DNA of 64,000 nucleotides. It comes from Pythium myriotylum. Lineage: Eukaryota; Oomycota; Peronosporomycetes; Pythiales; Pythiaceae. Of this stretch, positions 59,791 to 64,000 are shown in pieces; position 1 is the first letter of the stretch; each line of letters starts with the position of its first letter. The translations under genes were made by a program, and so were the position numbers. The notes below the pieces were generated by a model. It made no database searches and had not been told where the DNA came from. It saw only the letters and a program-made list of their open reading frames with translations. Location: the NCBI GenBank assembly GCA_023091665.1, contig JALJCQ010000001.1, positions 186,001 through 250,000 on the forward strand. Direction: 5' to 3'.

Positions 59791-62613
59791 TTAGATCTCG
59801 ATGTCCCGCTTCTGCGGCACACGTATGTGGCGCATAGTCGTACCCGGCTGCGTCGGCTTGAACGGTGCCTGCTGGCCGTACGGCTTGGGGATGCCGAGAT
59901 CTTCGGGGATGTAGGCGTTCGGCCGCGGCTCGGCGGTCGTGTACGTGAGCTGCGTGGGGAAGTTGAGCGCGTGCTGCGCCATGACCTTGGCTTGCATCTT
60001 GGTGAGCCGTGCGTCCTCGTCACGTAGACGCTGGTTCTGCAGTCGTATCAGTTGCTGCTCGCAGTAGGCGTTTGGAATGCCTCCGGCCTCTAACTTGCGT
60101 CGCATCTCCTCGACGTCGACCGTCATATCGTGCTTCTCCTGGGCGAGCTTCATAGCTGTGGCCTGGTACATCGAGAGCTCCGAGACGATGGCCATCATTT
60201 TCCGCGTGGTTTCTTTGATTTTGGTCTGAAATTCGTTAACTTTCTTGGCGAGCTCGAGCGTCTCGCCGCGGCGCTCGCCGGCCTGTGCTCGGAGTTTGTT
60301 GGCGAGCGACGTGACTTCCTCGAGGACAAGCTCTTTCTCCAGCAGCTGCTCTTTCTTGCGATGGTACCTCGCCTGCAGGAACGCGATCTTGGTCTGTAAC
60401 TGCTCTTCGTCCGGGTCATCGCCATCAAGCGCCCGCCAGCGGTCGCTGTTCTTGGGTGTCTCAAGGTCGCGGCACAGCAGCTCACTGACTTCCTTCTCTT
60501 GGGCTAGTTGGTCCTGTAGCTCAAGGATTTGGTTCGAGAGCTGTGGCAAGTGAGGGAGCTGACGCCGAGCATTCTCAAGCTGCCGCTGCAAGTCGTTGAG
60601 CTGGATCTTGAGCATGCGGATCTCTTGGTCTTTGCGCGTGAGCCCAATTTCGCCGTCGTTGAGCGCTTTCTCCTGGAGATTGGCCTTCTCGTACAGGATA
60701 CAGAGCTCGTCGTTGCGGTCGATGAGCTGCACACCGGTGGCGTTACGTGCATCCACGGCGAGTTCGTATCTCTTCTTCAGGCGCAACATCTCCTTCTCGG
60801 TGGCCGTGATGAGTCCGTTGAGCTTGTCGATCTCGACGATCTGCTGCTCGACCGTCTCCTGCTTGTGGCGGTAGAGGTCGTGGCACTTGTTCGTGTCGAG
60901 CCGTAGTGAGTCGCGTGAACACTGGGCCGTCGAGTGGGCGAGCCGCTCTTTCACGAGCGCCTTGTCCTTGGCGAGCGACTCGTTCCGCAACACTTCGACC
61001 TCGTTCTGGAGAATCTTGATCTTCTCTTTCATCTCAGCCAGCGCTTGTGAAGACGCTTGGATCAGCTGCACATACTTGTTGCGCTCGTTCTTGACCACGT
61101 CGTAGAGGGCCGAGAACTCTTTGAGGTGGTTGCTCGTCTCGTTCCACTTTTTGGCCAGGTCCAAGATCACGAGCTCTTTCATCTTGAGCTCTTGTTGGGT
61201 CTGCCGCTCAGCCTCAAGCGCCGACGCGGCCTCACGCGCTTTCATTTCTCGCTGAGCCGTCAACATGGCCGTGAGCTTTTTTTGCTTGGTCTCCTCAGCC
61301 AACCACTGGGTCACTTCATCTTCAAGCTCGGCTACGTTTGCAGCAAGCGTCTCGAGCTCAGCCGCCTGGTCTTTCTCGCCCGACTCCTGACGCAAGAATC
61401 GCGCGATAAGCACATCCACTTGCTGCTTGACGTCACTCTGCTCCTGGGTCTTCTTCTTGTTCTCGGCTTGGATCGCTGCGAGCTGGTGACGAGCGTCGAC
61501 GACCTGAGCCTTGAGATTGGGTAGAAGGGCGCGTGCACCGTCGAAGAGCCCGATCTTCTTCTTGAGCTCGCGCTTGAGACGGTCGTAGTCTTTCTGGTCT
61601 TTGGCCACGCGCTCGTTCTCGCGTCGCAGCGCGAGCTCGAGTGCCTTCTGCGCCATTTCAAGCCGCGCCTTCTCACTCAGTCGCACGACGTGTGTGTTCT
61701 GCTCCTCGCGCAAATGGAGCGTGACGTGGTCGACGTCGCGCTGCCGCTGGTCGATGGTTTCGCGGTGGACGTCAAGCTTGTGGATGAGCTCTTTCTGCAC
61801 GTCCTCGGCTTCACGGAGCTTGGCAGTCTGCACTTCGAGCGTCCCATTCACGTCTTGCAGTTTCTCGCGAGCCTTGTGAATCTCACGCTCGAGGTTTGTG
61901 ACGGCTTTGTGGACCACGTCAGCCTGCTTCTCCATGCGCTCGGGGTCATTCTGTACCTGGTGCAAGTGCTTTTGCTCGCTCGCGACTGACTGCTCGAGCC
62001 GTGCGTTTTCGCTGCGGAGAAGCTCGAGCCTCGCGACAAAGTCTTTGCGGCGCTGGTGCTCCTTGGCGATCTCACTGTCAACGCGGTGGTTTTCTTCACT
62101 GAGCTTGGCGATCTCGTCTGTGAGTTTCCGGACTTCAGGCTCGACAAGCTTAGCGTGGGCCTGGAGAATCTCATCTTTCTCGGCCAGTAAGTCCACGTGC
62201 TCTCGCTGGAGCTCGGTGATCTCGAACGTGAGCACAGCGTCGCGGTCGACGCACTCGGCGAGCTCTTTCATCGCGCGGTCTTTATCCTTTTCGACGCTCG
62301 AGAGCGCCGCGAGTTCCTCGGCCTTACGGATCGACTGCTTCTCGACCGAGATCTTCTCGGTCAGCAGCTCCGTGTTGAGCAACTTGGCCTGCTTGAGCAG
62401 TGCCTTCTCGTGCTTGTACGTGTCGAGCACGAACGCATTGAGCTTGGCGTACTTGTCCTTGTGGAACTGCATTTGCTCGAGCGTGAGCATGTCGGCCTCG
62501 AAGTACTGCTCCAGCAAACGGAACGCATTCGCAAACGACGAGGAATTGGCCAGCAGCACGTCGCTCGGCACGCCACTCGACGCTTCGTTCTCCGCGTCGC
62601 CGTTCTCCGTCAT
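59791..62613 (-). CDS. CCDC146: CCDC146 orthologue, flagellar/centriolar coiled-coil protein
   Basis: 940 residues, single exon, ATG at 62611-62613. Nearly the whole chain is coiled coil. Diagnostic stretches shared with animal CCDC146 include KKWNETSNHLKEFSALYDVV, KNERNKYVQLIQ, EEVLRNESLAKD-type sequence, RKRYELAVDARNATGVQLID with ILYEKANLQEKAL, and the C terminus YTTAEPRPNAYIPEDLGIPK, PYGQQAPFKP and MRHIRVP. The family is a microtubule-associated protein of axonemes, manchette and centrioles, required for motile sperm flagella in mammals; here it points to zoospore flagella. Full length for the family (human about 955). Single-exon structure in an intron-rich neighbourhood is notable. Confidence 0.93.
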   Translation of the reverse strand: MTENGDAENEASSGVPSDVLLANSSSFANAFRLLEQYFEADMLTLEQMQFHKDKYAKLNAFVLDTYKHEKALLKQAKLLNTELLTEKISVEKQSIRKAEELAALSSVEKDKDRAMKELAECVDRDAVLTFEITELQREHVDLLAEKDEILQAHAKLVEPEVRKLTDEIAKLSEENHRVDSEIAKEHQRRKDFVARLELLRSENARLEQSVASEQKHLHQVQNDPERMEKQADVVHKAVTNLEREIHKAREKLQDVNGTLEVQTAKLREAEDVQKELIHKLDVHRETIDQRQRDVDHVTLHLREEQNTHVVRLSEKARLEMAQKALELALRRENERVAKDQKDYDRLKRELKKKIGLFDGARALLPNLKAQVVDARHQLAAIQAENKKKTQEQSDVKQQVDVLIARFLRQESGEKDQAAELETLAANVAELEDEVTQWLAEETKQKKLTAMLTAQREMKAREAASALEAERQTQQELKMKELVILDLAKKWNETSNHLKEFSALYDVVKNERNKYVQLIQASSQALAEMKEKIKILQNEVEVLRNESLAKDKALVKERLAHSTAQCSRDSLRLDTNKCHDLYRHKQETVEQQIVEIDKLNGLITATEKEMLRLKKRYELAVDARNATGVQLIDRNDELCILYEKANLQEKALNDGEIGLTRKDQEIRMLKIQLNDLQRQLENARRQLPHLPQLSNQILELQDQLAQEKEVSELLCRDLETPKNSDRWRALDGDDPDEEQLQTKIAFLQARYHRKKEQLLEKELVLEEVTSLANKLRAQAGERRGETLELAKKVNEFQTKIKETTRKMMAIVSELSMYQATAMKLAQEKHDMTVDVEEMRRKLEAGGIPNAYCEQQLIRLQNQRLRDEDARLTKMQAKVMAQHALNFPTQLTYTTAEPRPNAYIPEDLGIPKPYGQQAPFKPTQPGTTMRHIRVPQKRDIEI

Positions 62614-62969
62614 TGCGACACGAGAGAGACAAGAAAAGCAAGAGAGACCATGGCGACTTGGGAGCATTGGTCCGTTTCACGGCCGTTGAAGATCCGAGCC
62701 TAATGACAAAGCGACGTAATAATCAATCAAATGAGCGTAATAACCCAGAGCGTAAACATAAACAGCTTTTTTAAGCGACATTCCCGCGATCTGATTGGCG
62801 GATTCTCGTCTCAGTCTCAGTCTCAGACAGGCGCCACAAGAGCTCTTCGTAGTGACATGTCCTCTCGGGGCCGTCATCATCAGACTCATCGTATAGTCAC
62901 TCTTTCGAGGGACCGAACTGCCTTTCTCGCATTTGGACAGGAGATTGGACAGGAGATGCGTCCTCCGCC

Positions 62970-63950
62970 ATGATTCCTCCCCATCAACACCTCCCACAGC
63001 GACCGCAATCACGAGCTCGCGACTCGCCCACGACGTCACACGAAAAGAAGACACACCGCCACGAGATGTCGCGAGGAGAAGACGACGAGCTGCGCGTGGG
63101 CGCCGACGCCAGCGCCGCCGGAGCCGAGCGGCCGACCGACAAGCCCGCGAGTCCAGACCACGAGTTCCCGGACTTCACAGCGCGCGACGCCGCGCCCGAG
63201 CTGCGCGCCATGTGGACGGCGGCCGACGCGAGCGAGATCCCCGTGCGCGGCGCGACGTACATGGACGACCAGGTCAAAGTCGCGGCCGGGCCGGCGCTCG
63301 GGCGTCTGCTGCATTTCGAGGTCGCGACGACCGCGACGCCCGAGGCGCGACACCACATCACGCGCTTTGACCTCGCGCGCGACAAGAGCGTCGTGCGCTT
63401 TTGCCAGCAGCACCACAAGGATTCGCTCGTGTTCGTGCTCAATCTCGAGCTGCCCGATTCGAGCAATGTGAGCTTGGTCACGTATTGGCTCGTGCCCGCG
63501 TACACTGGCGCGGAGCCGGACGAGCACGCGACGTTCTACCGACTGCTGCGGCGCTTCATCGACAGCGAGGACGACGCGTTCCGCAATGACCGGTTCAAGA
63601 TGATCCCGGCGTTCACGCAGGCGCCGTGGATCATCAACCAGCTCGTGCAGGCGCGCCCAGCGCTCACGGGCAAGAAGCTCACGCAGCGGTATTTCAAGGG
63701 CGACAACTATTTCGAGGTGGCCATGGACATCTCGTCGAGCACGATCGCGCACTACATCGGCTCGCTCTGCCAGAGCTGGGCGTCGTACATTGAAATCGAC
63801 GTGTTCATCACCGTGCAGGGCGAGCAGGAAGACGAGCTGCCCGAGAAAATTCTCGGCGCCGTGAAGATCCAGTACGTGGACCTCGGGCTCGGCCGACGGA
63901 TTGACGAAAGCGGCGACGACGCCGCCAAGAGTGACGAAGATAGCGAGTAG
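62970..63950 (+). CDS. DUF1336 (EDR2 C-terminal domain) protein
   Basis: 326 residues from the first ATG (62970); a second in-frame ATG at 63066 (MSRGEDDE) is an equally good start and leaves the domain intact. From about residue 75 the protein is the DUF1336 domain: MWTAADASEIPVRGATYMDD, KDSLVFVLNLELPDSSNVSL, RNDRFKMIPAFTQAPWIIN, KLTQRYFKGDNYFEVAMDIS and ILGAVKIQYVDLGLGRR. In plants this domain ends EDR2-like proteins that also carry START and PH domains and act in lipid signalling and defence or senescence; here it stands alone. Function in oomycetes is unknown. The acidic tail ends DEDSE. Divergent from CCDC146 across 356 bases. Confidence 0.88.
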   Translation: MIPPHQHLPQRPQSRARDSPTTSHEKKTHRHEMSRGEDDELRVGADASAAGAERPTDKPASPDHEFPDFTARDAAPELRAMWTAADASEIPVRGATYMDDQVKVAAGPALGRLLHFEVATTATPEARHHITRFDLARDKSVVRFCQQHHKDSLVFVLNLELPDSSNVSLVTYWLVPAYTGAEPDEHATFYRLLRRFIDSEDDAFRNDRFKMIPAFTQAPWIINQLVQARPALTGKKLTQRYFKGDNYFEVAMDISSSTIAHYIGSLCQSWASYIEIDVFITVQGEQEDELPEKILGAVKIQYVDLGLGRRIDESGDDAAKSDEDSE

Positions 63951-64000
63951 ACCTTTGAGTACCTGTATCTAGTAGAACCCTCCATCTCTTTAAGAAACCA

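Noticed and set aside
1..64000. tRNA, rRNA or CRISPR features
   Set aside because: None seen when scanning for tRNA arms, rRNA-like conserved stretches or regularly spaced repeats; a covariance-model search was not possible, so tRNAs are not excluded.

Overview
The window looks like an oomycete (stramenopile water mould) nuclear contig. Evidence: GC-rich coding, many short (about 55-85 nt) GT-AG introns, very short spacers between housekeeping genes, an oomycete-type DUF6818/Myb-like gene, a polytopic LRR membrane protein of a kind common in oomycetes, RNase H-encoding repeats of a Phytophthora-like type, and two flagellar/centriolar genes (CEP131 and CCDC146), which imply zoosporic flagella. 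The genus cannot be fixed from sequence alone.

Layout. (1) About 1-18.1 kb is a repeat-rich, gene-poor island. It holds a truncated Ty1/copia element whose primer-binding site matches the anticodon arm of initiator tRNA-Met; a nearly intact Ty3/gypsy element (6953-12534) with almost identical LTRs and a 5-bp target duplication; decayed copies of an RNase H-encoding repeat family; and two copies of a gene for a small secreted cysteine-rich protein, one intact (5048-5383) and one truncated (16799-16993). (2) 18.1-20.3 kb is a frameshifted polytopic LRR membrane protein. (3) 22-31.6 kb carries a DUF6818/Myb-like nuclear protein, a tandem pair of APP1-type phosphatidate phosphatase-like genes, an ERGIC/Erv41-46 trafficking protein, an unrecognised membrane protein and an LRR/FBXL-type protein. 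(4) 31.6-34.2 kb is a spacer with a decayed protein gene. (5) 34.2-51.7 kb is a dense block: Mpv17/PMP22, Mo25, an unrecognised protein, REI1/ZNF622, D-2-hydroxyglutarate dehydrogenase, mitochondrial aspartate aminotransferase, linker histone H1, CEP131 and an isovaleryl-CoA-type acyl-CoA dehydrogenase. (6) 54.6-64 kb has a BET bromodomain protein, a coiled-coil protein, CCDC146 and a DUF1336 (EDR2-C) protein.

Many neighbours are divergently transcribed from 0.25-0.9 kb shared promoters (ERGIC/membrane protein, Mo25/unknown, REI1/D2HGDH, CEP131/IVD, CCDC146/DUF1336). Exon models were built by hand from splice-site consensus, reading phase and protein-family continuity; all multi-exon models listed keep the frame across every junction. 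Many apparent open frames begin with GTG or TTG, so starts were moved to the first credible ATG where noted. No rRNA, tRNA or CRISPR array was recognised.
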